Positions 16,107 through 24,574 of a stretch of 64,000 nucleotides of DNA are shown piece by piece. The number at the start of each line of letters is the position of its first letter. Position 1 is the stretch's first letter. Location: assembly GCF_900109525.1 (NCBI RefSeq), contig NZ_FOAN01000009.1, forward strand, positions 1 through 64,000. The letters run 5' to 3'. The notes under the pieces were generated by a model. The model ran no database searches. It was not told the origin of the DNA and saw only the letters and a program-made list of their open reading frames with translations. The position numbers and the translations under genes were made by a program. The DNA is from Allobosea lupini. Its GTDB lineage: Bacteria > Pseudomonadota > Alphaproteobacteria > Rhizobiales > Beijerinckiaceae.

Positions 16107-17212
16107 TGAGCATGCTCACCTCAGGCGGCCCGGTCAAAGTCCTCGTGGTCGACGATTCCGTGCTGATGCAGAAGTTGATGACGCAGATCATCAACTCGAC
16201 GCCCGGCTTCCAGGTGATCGGCGTCGCCGGCAGCGCCGAGGAGGGCTGGGACGCGATCCAGGATCTGCGGCCCGACATCCTGACGCTCGATCTCGAACTG
16301 CCCGGCCGGCACGGCCTCAAGCTGCTGGCCCGTGTGCTGAAGCAGGACCCGCTGCCGGTGCTGATCGTCTCGGCCTTCGGCGGGCCGGGCGCCGACAACA
16401 CCATCCAGGCGCTGGAGCTCGGTGCGATCGACTTCATCGAGAAGCCGGACGGGGCGACGCATACGCTCGAAGGCTTCATGAAGCATGTCGCCGCGGCGCT
16501 GCAGCGCGCCTCGGCCAGCCGGCGCCTGATGGCGGCTGCCAAGGAGATGGTCACGCAGCAGCGGCCCCAGAGCGCGCCGGCACGACCAGCGGCCGTGCAT
16601 GTGCCCGCCAACCACGGCAAGGTCTCGCTGATCGCGATCGGCGCCTCGACCGGCGGCGTGCCGGCGGTGCAGACCGTGATGCGCGACGCGGCGCATCTGC
16701 GCCTGCCGATCGTCGTGGTCCAGCATATGCCGGCGGGCTACACGGCCAAGTTCGCGGCGCGGCTTTCGGCTGCGACCGGGCTCGACGTGCGCGAGGCGGC
16801 AGATGGCGATCGCCTGCGGCCGGGCATGGGCGTCGTCGCGCCGGGCGGCACGAAGCATCTGGAGATCGAGGAGCGCCGGGGCGAGCTGATCTGCCATCTC
16901 AAGGAAGCGCCGCTGGTGAGCGGGCATTGCCCCTCGGTCGACGTGATGTTCCATTCGGTCGCCCGCGCGCTCGGCAGCCATGCGATCGGCGCGCTGCTCA
17001 CCGGCATGGGCCGCGATGGCGCTGACGGTTTGTTAGCCATGCGCAAAGCCGGCGCGGCCACGTTAATCCAAAGTGGCGAGACCTGTGTGGTAAACGGGAT
17101 GCCGAAAGCCGCGTTCGAGTTGGGCGCCGCTGATCGGGTCGTACCGCTCGACCAGATCGGAGGCGCCATCGCGGGACTGCTGGGCGAGCGCCCGCAGCAG
17201 CGTACAGCATAG
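16103..17212 (+). CDS. cheB: chemotaxis methylesterase/glutaminase CheB
   Basis: A 369-residue CheB. Residues 10-130 are a receiver with Asp17/Asp18 and phospho-acceptor Asp63 (I-L-T-L-D-L-E-L-P-G). A linker leads to the methylesterase with catalytic Ser182 (I-G-A-S-T-G-G), His208 (V-V-Q-H-M-P) and Asp305 (T-G-M-G-R-D-G-A-D-G). It removes receptor methyl groups once phosphorylated by CheA. It overlaps cheD by four bases; two adjacent ATG codons could serve as the start. Confidence 0.96.
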   Translation: MMSMLTSGGPVKVLVVDDSVLMQKLMTQIINSTPGFQVIGVAGSAEEGWDAIQDLRPDILTLDLELPGRHGLKLLARVLKQDPLPVLIVSAFGGPGADNTIQALELGAIDFIEKPDGATHTLEGFMKHVAAALQRASASRRLMAAAKEMVTQQRPQSAPARPAAVHVPANHGKVSLIAIGASTGGVPAVQTVMRDAAHLRLPIVVVQHMPAGYTAKFAARLSAATGLDVREAADGDRLRPGMGVVAPGGTKHLEIEERRGELICHLKEAPLVSGHCPSVDVMFHSVARALGSHAIGALLTGMGRDGADGLLAMRKAGAATLIQSGETCVVNGMPKAAFELGAADRVVPLDQIGGAIAGLLGERPQQRTA

Positions 17213-17219
17213 ATCGTCG

Positions 17220-17237
17220 CGCGTCCGAACGGACGCG
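17220..17237. terminator. Hairpin after cheB, possible weak terminator or mRNA end structure
   Basis: Arms CGCGTCC and GGACGCG around a GAAC loop lie directly after the cheB stop. No run of T follows, so it may be a Rho-assisted or processing end rather than a classical terminator. Confidence 0.35.
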
Positions 17238-17277
17238 GTCACGATGATCTATCACATCGTTATCGCATCGGATTCGT

Positions 17278-17302
17278 CCGAAAAATGGGATCCATTTTTC
17301 GG
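17278..17302. promoter_or_regulatory. Perfect inverted repeat ahead of the second cheY
   Basis: CCGAAAAATGG and CCATTTTTCGG, 11-bp arms separated by GAT, end 21 bases before the cheY start. The length and symmetry suit a protein-binding operator, while the transcript could also form a hairpin just ahead of the AGGGAG ribosome site. Confidence 0.4.
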
Positions 17303-17323
17303 TCCGATGCCAGGGAGAGTGCC

Positions 17324-17710
17324 ATGTCAAAGGCGAGAAGCGACTACCGCATCCTCGTGGTCGACGACCAGAAGAGCATGCGTGGCCTTGCCACCTATTT
17401 CCTCAAGCAGATCGAGTTCCAGGATATCGACGAGGCGGAGAACGCCCGCGAGGCCCTGATGAAGATGCAGACCAAGCGCTATGATCTGCTTCTGCTCGAC
17501 TGGAACATGGACGGGATGAGCGGAATCGACCTGCTGCGCGCCATCCGCTCGGTGCCGGAGCTCAACCAGATCAAGATCATCATGGCGACGTCGGAGCGCT
17601 CGGTCGACAAGATGGACGAGGCGACCAGCAACGGCGCCGACCACTATGTCGTGAAGCCCTATGAGCTGCGCGATCTCGAGGTCCGCGTGAAGAAAGTGCT
17701 GGCCTGCTGA
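17324..17710 (+). CDS. cheY: chemotaxis response regulator CheY (second copy)
   Basis: A 128-residue single receiver domain. Asp14/Asp15, phospho-Asp59 (L-L-L-L-D-W-N-M-D-G-M-S-G), the Thr of I-M-A-T-S-E and Lys of V-V-K-P-Y-E are all present. The ATG at 17324 follows AGGGAGAG; an upstream in-frame ATG is rejected because it lies in the inverted repeat and adds non-domain sequence. It is 111 bases after cheB, so it may have its own promoter. In alphaproteobacteria with several CheY proteins one usually binds the motor and another drains phosphate; which role this has cannot be told from sequence. Confidence 0.92.
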   Translation: MSKARSDYRILVVDDQKSMRGLATYFLKQIEFQDIDEAENAREALMKMQTKRYDLLLLDWNMDGMSGIDLLRAIRSVPELNQIKIIMATSERSVDKMDEATSNGADHYVVKPYELRDLEVRVKKVLAC

Positions 17711-17875
17711 GCAGGCGGATGCGAGGTCGCGTCCGGCTCGCAGCAGTTGGTCTCATTTGCTGGAAGGGCGCGGGGTCTCCGTTCGATCGCGTCTTCTCGA
17801 CACCGGTCGCCGTTCCGCCGGAAAGCACCCTGCGGCGGACCAAACGCGAAAACGACAATTCGCAAGCAAGGTGCG

Positions 17876-17904
17876 TTGACAGCATTCACATGCGCTCATA
17901 GGTT
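17876..17904 (+). promoter_or_regulatory. Predicted sigma-70-type promoter for the glycine-zipper cassette
   Basis: A perfect -35 box TTGACA (17876-17881) is followed after 17 bases by TAGGTT (17899-17904). Transcription from it would begin at or very near the ATG at 17911, implying a leaderless or almost leaderless message. Confidence 0.45.
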
Positions 17905-17910
17905 TCAACC

Positions 17911-18369
17911 ATGAGGCGCGTTGCCACTTTTGGTGTAACGTCATGTCAGCGCGAGCCCGAGCCGCGAATCACGCTGGTTCGCAAGGATAGCGACGAGACA
18001 GTAAACTTCGACGCCGCGACACTGATCGCCCAATATCAACTGCCATCAGGCGATATAGTTCTGATTCTTGATGAGGACTGCCCCTATGAGGAGCAGCTTC
18101 ATCTTGCACTGGTGCGCGGGTCCGATGTTCTTGATCATATCGTGATTGGCGCGCCCTATGCGACCGGAGACTATCGCGAGGTCGCTCTCGGGGAGAAGGA
18201 GCTCCGTTTCCGCTTTTCCGGGGACACGGAGCTGCTCCTGGCGGTACGCGACAAGGCCTCGCATTTGCCGGAGCGCCTGCCCGCGGGAGCGCGGCGCCTG
18301 GGCCGCTGGTTCTCGGCACATCATCTGTCCCTGCAGCAGAGCGCGCCCAATGAGCACCAAACAGCCTGA
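17911..18369 (+). CDS. hypothetical protein, first gene of two-gene cassette
   Basis: A 152-residue soluble protein that I do not recognise. It is acidic and strand-rich through residues 18-115 (for example G-D-I-V-L-I-L-D-E-D-C-P-Y-E-E-Q) with a basic tail. The gene is clearly less GC-biased at third codon positions than its neighbours, a possible sign of transfer. A consensus -35 box lies just upstream. Its end overlaps the next gene by 20 bases, so the two are probably co-translated. It could be a partner, chaperone or immunity factor for that product; this is inference only. Confidence 0.7.
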   Translation: MRRVATFGVTSCQREPEPRITLVRKDSDETVNFDAATLIAQYQLPSGDIVLILDEDCPYEEQLHLALVRGSDVLDHIVIGAPYATGDYREVALGEKELRFRFSGDTELLLAVRDKASHLPERLPAGARRLGRWFSAHHLSLQQSAPNEHQTA

Positions 18370-19378
18370 TCCCGCGCTGGAGGCGGCAATCCGGCAGCTT
18401 GAAGCGACAGCCCTCAGCTTCGCCTACCAGGCTACCAATATCGCCAGTGTCCGATCCGAGTACATTCGAAGGACACGCGAGCTGTCAGTCTCGCTGCGCG
18501 CCGCCTACGATCATGGCGAACTGTCGGCGAAGGCCGCCGCCGAAACCGCTCACCAGATGCGCAACGTCATCCTGGAGCAGCAGCGCAAGCGCTCCGCCGC
18601 GGTCGGCCGGGCGATGGCGAAGCAGCTGAAGGCGCAGGGCCTCCCGCTCGACGACATCCTGGAGAAGCTGTCGAAACGTCTGCACGGCAAGGCTTTTGGC
18701 CAGCTCGACAATGCGCAGCAGACGGCGGTCTATCTTGAGGTCGTCGAATCGGCCGGCCGGGCCCGGCCGAGCGCCACGAAATTCGCAGCGCGGGCAGGGG
18801 CTGCGGGTCGGGGTGTCTTCCTGCTCGGTCTCGGACTCGCCGCCTACAACATCGCAAATGCGAAGGACAAGGTCTGGCAGACCGGCCGCGAGGCGGCCGG
18901 CATGGGGGGCGGTATTGCAGGCAGCGTCGCCGCCGGCGCTGTCGCCGGCATCTGGCTGGGGCCGCTGGGCGTCGCCATCGGTGCACTGGTCGGCGGGGTG
19001 GCCGGTGCCTTGATGAGCGACCAGGTGTATGTCGCGGTCGCCGGTCCGTCCGATCGCAAGGCGGGCCATTTCCTCAAGCGGTTCACGAACGTCTATTCGA
19101 CCGACGAGGCAGCGATCGCGAACGCGCTTTACAGCGAGATGGGCATCGACCTGGATCGTGTCCACGACGTGTTCATGGCGATGAACGAGAGTTTCACGAC
19201 CGACGCCGACGACGTCGCCGTTCTCTATCTGCGGAAGGTGTTCGCCGGCCGCGGGCTCGTACAGGAAGCGCTGCGCCTGAACCGAGCCTGCCGTGACACG
19301 CTCATCCGAATCCTCGACGATGGCTGGACCACTGCCGAGGAGCGAGGGCTTATCGGCCAGCTGCGCGCGCTGCGTTGA
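18350..19378 (+). CDS. hypothetical protein with glycine-zipper membrane segment
   Basis: A 342-residue protein without a named family. Residues 1-135 are helical and charged. Residues 144-172 are a hydrophobic helix ahead of Ala/Lys/Asp, and 184-222 a glycine zipper (G-G-G-I-A-G-S-V-A-A-G-A-V-A-G, then G-P-L-G-V-A-I-G-A-L-V-G-G). This arrangement is known from the membrane-inserting part of many interbacterial toxins and phage-type proteins. The remaining 120 residues are helical, with no nuclease or peptidase motif that I can see. No signal peptide. It overlaps the preceding gene by 20 bases. Membrane-active effector is a hypothesis. Confidence 0.72.
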   Translation: MSTKQPDPALEAAIRQLEATALSFAYQATNIASVRSEYIRRTRELSVSLRAAYDHGELSAKAAAETAHQMRNVILEQQRKRSAAVGRAMAKQLKAQGLPLDDILEKLSKRLHGKAFGQLDNAQQTAVYLEVVESAGRARPSATKFAARAGAAGRGVFLLGLGLAAYNIANAKDKVWQTGREAAGMGGGIAGSVAAGAVAGIWLGPLGVAIGALVGGVAGALMSDQVYVAVAGPSDRKAGHFLKRFTNVYSTDEAAIANALYSEMGIDLDRVHDVFMAMNESFTTDADDVAVLYLRKVFAGRGLVQEALRLNRACRDTLIRILDDGWTTAEERGLIGQLRALR

Positions 19379-19517
19379 GCCACCTTCCTGCGGGCCAGCC
19401 CGGATGTCGTCGCGTGGTGCATCCGGCGGTAGCCCCAAGTCACCTAATCGTGCGGATCGGCGGTTTGGCGCAAGCGGCGCGACCGTGATAGCGTCGCCCA
19501 TCCGCTGGAGCCAGCTC

Positions 19518-20075
19518 ATGCGCGTCCACCGTCGCCAGATCATCGCTCTCATCGCTAGCGCGCCGTTTGCGCCGGCATTCGCCGCGCAGGGGGAAGGCAA
19601 CGCCTACGCCTTCAGCTTCGACCGGGCGGAAGGCGGGCGCATCCCGCTCTCGGCCTATCGCGGCAAGCCGGTCCTGATCGTCAACACGGCGACGCAGTGT
19701 GGGCTGGCCGGGCAATTCGCCGGGCTGGAGCAGCTCTGGGAGCGCTATCGCGAGCGCGGCCTCGTCCTGATCGCGGTGCCCAGCAATGATTTCGGCGGGC
19801 AGGAGCCGCTCGACGGCGCGGCGATCGCGGAAGCGGTCCGCCAGAGCCATGGCGCGAACTATCCGATCACCCAGAAGAACGTGGTGCGCGGCCCGGATGC
19901 ACATCCGTTCTATCGCTGGGCCGCCAATCAGCGCCCCGGCGAACTGCCGACCTGGAACTTCCACAAATACCTGATAGGCCGCGACGGCAGCCTAGCCGGC
20001 AGTTTCAGCTCGCGGATGGACCCGCTCTCGCCGGAGCTGATCCGCGCGATCGGGCAGGAACTGGCGAAGGACTGA
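19518..20075 (+). CDS. exported glutathione peroxidase-family protein
   Basis: A 185-residue thiol peroxidase of the glutathione peroxidase fold. Residues 1-22 form a signal peptide (R-R-Q-I-I-A-L-I-A-S-A-P-F-A-P-A-F-A). The catalytic Cys61 is in N-T-A-T-Q-C-G-L-A, with the Gln of V-P-S-N-D-F-G-G-Q and the Trp-Asn of T-W-N-F-H-K-Y-L completing the tetrad. The Cys form probably uses thioredoxin-like reductants rather than glutathione. The ATG at 19518 gives the signal peptide; the longer open frame overlaps the preceding gene. Confidence 0.9.
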   Translation: MRVHRRQIIALIASAPFAPAFAAQGEGNAYAFSFDRAEGGRIPLSAYRGKPVLIVNTATQCGLAGQFAGLEQLWERYRERGLVLIAVPSNDFGGQEPLDGAAIAEAVRQSHGANYPITQKNVVRGPDAHPFYRWAANQRPGELPTWNFHKYLIGRDGSLAGSFSSRMDPLSPELIRAIGQELAKD

Positions 20076-20140
20076 GGGGCAGGGGACGGCTCCGCGCCAT
20101 TCCCTCTCGAACCTGCAAGAGAGGGAGCTCGCGACGTCTC

Positions 20141-20238
20141 CGTCATGCTCGCCCTTGTGGCGAGCATCCACGTCTTGAACACTGCATTGGATCAGAGAAG
20201 GGAAGACGTGGATGGTCGGGACAAGCCCGACCATGACG
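20141..20238. repeat. Intergenic inverted repeat with two 36-base arms
   Basis: Arm 20141-20176 begins CGTCATGCTCGCCCTTGTGG; arm 20203-20238, read on the other strand, begins CGTCATGGTCGGGCTTGTCC. The arms match imperfectly and both end in ATCCACGTCTT. The element lies between convergent genes and looks like a member of a dispersed repeat family. Confidence 0.65.
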
Positions 20239-20305
20239 CCGAACGGCTACGCGACTCCTCATCCAGCGCTTCTTCTCCCGCAAGAGGAGAAGGAAAGGCG
20301 GCGCC

Positions 20306-21721
20306 TCAACTCCGCGCGTAGATGTCCTCGATGCGGACGATGTCATCTTCGCCGGTATAGCTGCCGACCTGGACCTCGATCAGCTCAAGCCCGATCTTGC
20401 CCGGATTCTTCAGCCGGTGCGTGCAGCCGATCGGCAGGTAGACCGACTCGTTCTCGTGGACGAAGCGGACGGTGTCGTCGAGGGTCACCTCGGCGGTGCC
20501 GCGGACCACGACCCAGTGTTCGGCGCGGTGGAAATGCTTCTGCAGGCTGAGCTGGCCGCCCTCCTTGACGTGGATGTGCTTGACCTGGAAGCGGGCGCCG
20601 ATGTCGATGCGCTGATACCAGCCCCAGGGCCGGTAGATGCGCAAATGCTCGCTCGCTTCGGGGCGCCCATCCGCCTTCATCTGCTCGACCAGGGTCTTGA
20701 CCTTGCCGGCCGCCGCCATCGAGGCGACCAGCACGGCATCGCGGGTCGAGACCACGACGACGTCGTCGAGCCCGACCACGGTGGTCAGCACCTCCTCGCT
20801 GCGGATCAGCGAGCGGCGGGTGTCGAGTGCGACCGCCGGCCCCTCCAGCACGTTGCCGTCGCCATCCTGCGGCTTGATGGCATGAATCGAATCCCAGGAG
20901 CCGACATCCGACCAGTCGAAGGAGGCAGCGAGCATCCCGGCATGGGCGGTGCGCTCCATCACGGCATAGTCGATCGAAATCTTGACGGCCTTGCCGAAGC
21001 TCTCGGGATCGAGCCGCAGGAAGTCGAGGTCGCGGCTCGCCTTGTTGACCGCCGCCTCGGCCGCCGAAAGCACGGCTGGGGCGTGGCGCGAGAGCTCATC
21101 GCGCATGGTCTTGGCCGAGAACAGGAAGTTGCCGCTGTTCCAGAGATAGCCTTCGGCGACGTATTTTTCGGCGATGTCGCGCCGCGGCTTCTCGACGAAG
21201 CGGGAGAGGCGATTGGCACCGGGCTCGGGCAGGGCCTCGCCGGGGGCGAGATAGCCATAGGCCGTCGAGGGATGCGTCGGCTTGATGCCGAGCGTCATGA
21301 TCAGGCCGGTCGCGGCCAGGCGTGCGGCGCGCTTGCAATCCTCGCGGAAGGCCTCGGCATCGCTCACGACATGGTCGGAGGCGAGCGCGACGCAGACCGC
21401 CTCGGGGTCGCGTTTGCCGGCCATGACGGTGCCGACCGCGATGGCGGCGGCGGAATCGCGCCGCTCGGGCTCCAGCACGATCTCGCCCTTGATGCCGAGC
21501 GCCAGCATCTGCTCGGCGACGATGAAGCGGAAATCATTGTTGGTGATGACGATCGGCGCGCCGAAGGCCGGATCGACGAGGCGCTGCAGCGTCGCCTGGA
21601 AGGTCGAAAGGCCGTCATCCAGCAGCGCGATGAACTGCTTCGGCATGGTGTCGCGCGACAGCGGCCACAGTCGGGTGCCGGAGCCGCCGGCCATGATTAG
21701 GGGAACGATCTTTGCAGTCAT
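20306..21721 (-). CDS. manC: mannose-1-phosphate guanylyltransferase / mannose-6-phosphate isomerase
   Basis: A 471-residue bifunctional enzyme making GDP-mannose for polysaccharides. The nucleotidyltransferase half has the signature L-I-M-A-G-G-S-G-T-R-L-W-P-L-S-R near the N-terminus and the sugar-binding F-V-E-K-P block. The C-terminal cupin (about 350-471) begins R-P-W-G-W-Y-Q-R-I and carries the metal-site sequence K-H-F-H-R-A-E-H-W-V-V-V-R-G-T-A. Length is typical for type II enzymes. It stands alone, leftward; GDP-mannose could feed the polysaccharide functions suggested by the nearby epimerase gene. Confidence 0.94.
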   Translation of the reverse strand: MTAKIVPLIMAGGSGTRLWPLSRDTMPKQFIALLDDGLSTFQATLQRLVDPAFGAPIVITNNDFRFIVAEQMLALGIKGEIVLEPERRDSAAAIAVGTVMAGKRDPEAVCVALASDHVVSDAEAFREDCKRAARLAATGLIMTLGIKPTHPSTAYGYLAPGEALPEPGANRLSRFVEKPRRDIAEKYVAEGYLWNSGNFLFSAKTMRDELSRHAPAVLSAAEAAVNKASRDLDFLRLDPESFGKAVKISIDYAVMERTAHAGMLAASFDWSDVGSWDSIHAIKPQDGDGNVLEGPAVALDTRRSLIRSEEVLTTVVGLDDVVVVSTRDAVLVASMAAAGKVKTLVEQMKADGRPEASEHLRIYRPWGWYQRIDIGARFQVKHIHVKEGGQLSLQKHFHRAEHWVVVRGTAEVTLDDTVRFVHENESVYLPIGCTHRLKNPGKIGLELIEVQVGSYTGEDDIVRIEDIYARS

Positions 21722-21825
21722 ATCGAACTTCCGGCGGGAACTGGTCCGTCTAGTCCTACAGCAGCGAAGCTACCATCCGATAAACGCTCATAGGGAGAGG
21801 CGGGTGGTATCGGTCGAGGTATCGT

Positions 21826-22368
21826 TCACCCTTTCGGCTTCTGCCCGGGCCGGAACGCGACGATCACCGCCGGATCGGTTTCGAGATAGGGGCCCTCGAT
21901 CAGGTCGATGCAATAGGGGATTGCCGGCATCACCGCGTCCAGGCATTCGCCGATGGCGCGCGGGCGGCCGGGCAGGTTGACGATCAGCGACTTGCCGCGA
22001 ATGCCGGCGAGCTGGCGCGAGAGGATCGCAGTCGGCACCTTGGCGAGGCTGACCTGGCGCATCAATTCGCCGAAGCCCGGCATCAGCTTGTCGATCACGT
22101 CCTCTGTCGCTTCCGGCGTGACGTCGCGCGGGGCCGGGCCGGTGCCGCCCGTCGTGACGATCAGACAGCAGCCCTCCTTGTCGGCGAGCTCGATCAGCGT
22201 CTGCGCGATGCCGGCGCGCTCGTCGGGGATGACACGCGTCACCGCCTGCCAGGGGCTGGCCAATGCCTTGCTGAAATAGTCGAGGATGGCCGGGCCGCCC
22301 TCGTCGGCATAGACGCCGGCCGAAGCGCGGTCGGAGACGGTGACGATGCCGATCTTCGCAATAGCCAT
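21826..22368 (-). CDS. mogA: molybdopterin adenylyltransferase MogA
   Basis: A 180-residue MogA/MoaB-type enzyme that activates molybdopterin by adenylation before molybdenum insertion. Key motifs are I-G-I-V-T-V-S-D-R-A-S-A-G at the start, V-T-T-G-G-T-G-P-A-P-R-D-V-T-P-E-A and L-I-V-N-L-P-G-R-P-R-A-I near the end. The ATG at 22368 follows GAGGAG. It begins eight bases after the epimerase stop in the same direction, hence likely co-transcribed though unrelated in function. Confidence 0.94.
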   Translation of the reverse strand: MAIAKIGIVTVSDRASAGVYADEGGPAILDYFSKALASPWQAVTRVIPDERAGIAQTLIELADKEGCCLIVTTGGTGPAPRDVTPEATEDVIDKLMPGFGELMRQVSLAKVPTAILSRQLAGIRGKSLIVNLPGRPRAIGECLDAVMPAIPYCIDLIEGPYLETDPAVIVAFRPGQKPKG

Positions 22369-22376
22369 GGCTCTCC

Positions 22377-23384
22377 TCAAACCCGGTAGAAATCGCGATA
22401 CCAGTGCACCATGCGCCCGATGCCCTCGGCGAGCGGCGTGTGCGGACGGAAGCCGACCGCCGCCTCCAGCGCCGAGACGTCGGCGGCGGTGCGCAGCACG
22501 TCGCCGGGCTGGCGCGGCTTCATCTCCATCACTGCCCTCCTGCCGAGCGCCTGTTCGATCGTGGCGATGAACTGCATCAGCGGCACCGGATCGGAGTTGC
22601 CGATATTGTAGAGCCGCCAGGGTGCCGAGGAGGTGGCCGGACCGGGCTCGTCGCTCGACCAGGCCGGGTCGGTTGCTGCGACGTTGTCGAGTACGCGGAC
22701 AACGCCCTCCACAATGTCGTCGACATAGGTGAAATCGCGCTCGTGCCTGCCCTCGTTGAAGACCTCGATCGGCTCGCCGGCCAGGATCTTCCGCGTGAAG
22801 ATCATCGGCGCCATGTCGGGCCGGCCCCAGGGGCCGTAGACTGTGAAGAAGCGCAGGCCCGTGGTCGGCAGCCCATAGAGATGACTGTACGAATGGGCCA
22901 TGCCCTCGTTCGCCTTCTTGGTCGCGGCATAGAGGCTGACCGGGTGGTCGACATTGTCCTCGACGCGGAAGGGCGTACGGGTATTGGCGCCGTAGACCGA
23001 GCTGGACGAGGCGTAGACAAGATGCTCGACGCCGTTGCGGCGGCAGCCCTCGAGGACATGGCCGAAGCCGGTCAGGTTGGAATCGAGATAGGCCTGCGGG
23101 TTTTCGATCGAGAAGCGCACGCCGGCCTGGGCGCCAAGATGGACGACGCGCTCGAAACGCCCGTCGGCAAAGAGCCTGGCCATGCCGTCGCGATCGGCGA
23201 GATCGAGCTGTTCGAAGCTGAAGCGGTTGTGGCCGTCTAGGCGGGCGAGCCTCGCCTGTTTCAGGGCAGGATCGTAATAGTCGTTGAGATTGTCGGTGCC
23301 GACGACCTCGTCGCCGCGTTCGAGCAGAACCCGGGCTGTCTCGTTGCCGATGAAGCCGGCAGCCCCCGTCACCAGAACGCGCAT
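22377..23384 (-). CDS. NAD-dependent epimerase, UDP-glucuronate 4-epimerase type
   Basis: A 335-residue extended short-chain dehydrogenase. Residues 1-15 hold the NAD loop V-T-G-A-A-G-F-I-G, then D-N-L-N-D-Y-Y-D, the catalytic region A-S-S-S-S-V-Y-G-A-N and the Y-x-x-x-K in S-L-Y-A-A-T-K-K-A-N-E, and the substrate part G-L-R-F-F-T-V-Y-G-P-W-G-R-P-D-M-A, all typical of UDP-glucuronate 4-epimerases such as LpsL. The product, UDP-galacturonate, goes to lipopolysaccharide or capsule. GAGGAGG precedes the ATG at 23384. Confidence 0.9.
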   Translation of the reverse strand: MRVLVTGAAGFIGNETARVLLERGDEVVGTDNLNDYYDPALKQARLARLDGHNRFSFEQLDLADRDGMARLFADGRFERVVHLGAQAGVRFSIENPQAYLDSNLTGFGHVLEGCRRNGVEHLVYASSSSVYGANTRTPFRVEDNVDHPVSLYAATKKANEGMAHSYSHLYGLPTTGLRFFTVYGPWGRPDMAPMIFTRKILAGEPIEVFNEGRHERDFTYVDDIVEGVVRVLDNVAATDPAWSSDEPGPATSSAPWRLYNIGNSDPVPLMQFIATIEQALGRRAVMEMKPRQPGDVLRTAADVSALEAAVGFRPHTPLAEGIGRMVHWYRDFYRV

Positions 23385-23446
23385 GATCCTCCTCGCGCCA
23401 GACGCGGCGTTTCGTCCACCGTCTATCGAGCAGCTTGCCGTCCCGG

Positions 23447-24574
23447 TCAACGCGGGCTGCGGTCGCGCCAGCCTCTCAGCCGCATGCGTGCCGCCGCGGC
23501 GAGCCGGGGCAGAGCGGTGGAGCTGTCGGCGAGCGCGACGATCGCATTTGCCATTTGCTGCCGCTCACCCCAGGGATAGGCCGACGGATCGACCTTGTCG
23601 CCGGCGCCGCTGTCGAGCCGGAACGGGCGGCCGGCGGTGAAATCGGCACGGAGCATTTCGATCGCGAGTGCCCGCCCGGGGGAGAGGCGGGCGTGGCCCT
23701 CGTCATAGGCGATCTTGAGGAAATGCGACTGGCCGGCGAAGTCGAGCAGCAGGCCGCCGGCGATGGGCCGGCCGTCCAGACGGAGCAGGTCGACGCGGAT
23801 GGCGTCTGTGGCGGCGAAGTTCCCGACGATCTTACGGATATAGGCACCGTCATCAGCCAGACTGGCGAGGGCGGTGCCGCCACGGCCTTTCCAGCCGGCC
23901 GCCTCGAGCGCGAGAAAATCTTCCAGCGCGGCGATGGCGCCGGCGCCACGATGGCGTTGATAGCTGAGCGTGCCGGCCTTCTCCAGCTGGCGATGTTGCT
24001 GCATCCGCTTCTTGTAGCCCTGGCCGAGGGCGCGGCGCAGATAGCGCTCCGCGTCGTCGCCGGCCTCGGGAATCAGCATGGGCCGCTGCCAGCGCTCGAA
24101 GGTCGCGATGCTGCTGCTCGTCGCAACCAGCGCCGCTTCGAATGCGGTGAAGACGCTGCCCGCCATGGGTAGTAGAGGGAGCTTCAGGACCTTCGGCAGG
24201 TCCGGCGCCTCGACGATGGCCAGGATCAGGGCCGCGGCGGCGTCACGCGCATGCTCGCGATCGAGCACCGGGGCGGAAGACACCTCGTAGAGCGACACCA
24301 GCGGCGCTGCGAGGACCGGCGCGAAACCGCTGTTGAGGTTCCGCGTCCGGCGCAGCGCCCAGAGCCCGAGCAGGCGATCATCGCCTTCTTCCTGCGCTGC
24401 GAGGACGACGACATCATTGGCACTGATCCCGAAGCTCAGCGCCGCGGCGACGGCTGCCGGAGCCATATGCAGATTGGGCGCCTCGGCGCGCCGGCAGAGA
24501 TCGGCGAATGCTTCGGCGCAAGCGGCGCCATAGGTCCCGGCCGGCAGGCGGCGGACCGCGATCGGAGCGGTCAT
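23447..24574 (-). CDS. GNAT-family acetyltransferase, CelD/BioF2-like
   Basis: A 375-residue protein with the double-GNAT layout of the CelD-like family often found near polysaccharide genes. Visible are the N-terminal half with L-L-G-L-W-A-L-R-R-T, the linker L-R-R-A-L-G-Q-G-Y-K-K-R-M-Q-Q-H-R-Q, and the C-terminal half with I-A-G-G-L-L-L-D-F, L-K-I-A-Y-D-E and S-P-G-R-A-L-A-I-E-M-L. Start overlaps the preceding FlhB-like gene by four bases (ATGA). Its substrate is unknown; the epimerase gene downstream supports a cell-surface role. Confidence 0.82.
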   Translation of the reverse strand: MTAPIAVRRLPAGTYGAACAEAFADLCRRAEAPNLHMAPAAVAAALSFGISANDVVVLAAQEEGDDRLLGLWALRRTRNLNSGFAPVLAAPLVSLYEVSSAPVLDREHARDAAAALILAIVEAPDLPKVLKLPLLPMAGSVFTAFEAALVATSSSIATFERWQRPMLIPEAGDDAERYLRRALGQGYKKRMQQHRQLEKAGTLSYQRHRGAGAIAALEDFLALEAAGWKGRGGTALASLADDGAYIRKIVGNFAATDAIRVDLLRLDGRPIAGGLLLDFAGQSHFLKIAYDEGHARLSPGRALAIEMLRADFTAGRPFRLDSGAGDKVDPSAYPWGERQQMANAIVALADSSTALPRLAAAARMRLRGWRDRSPR

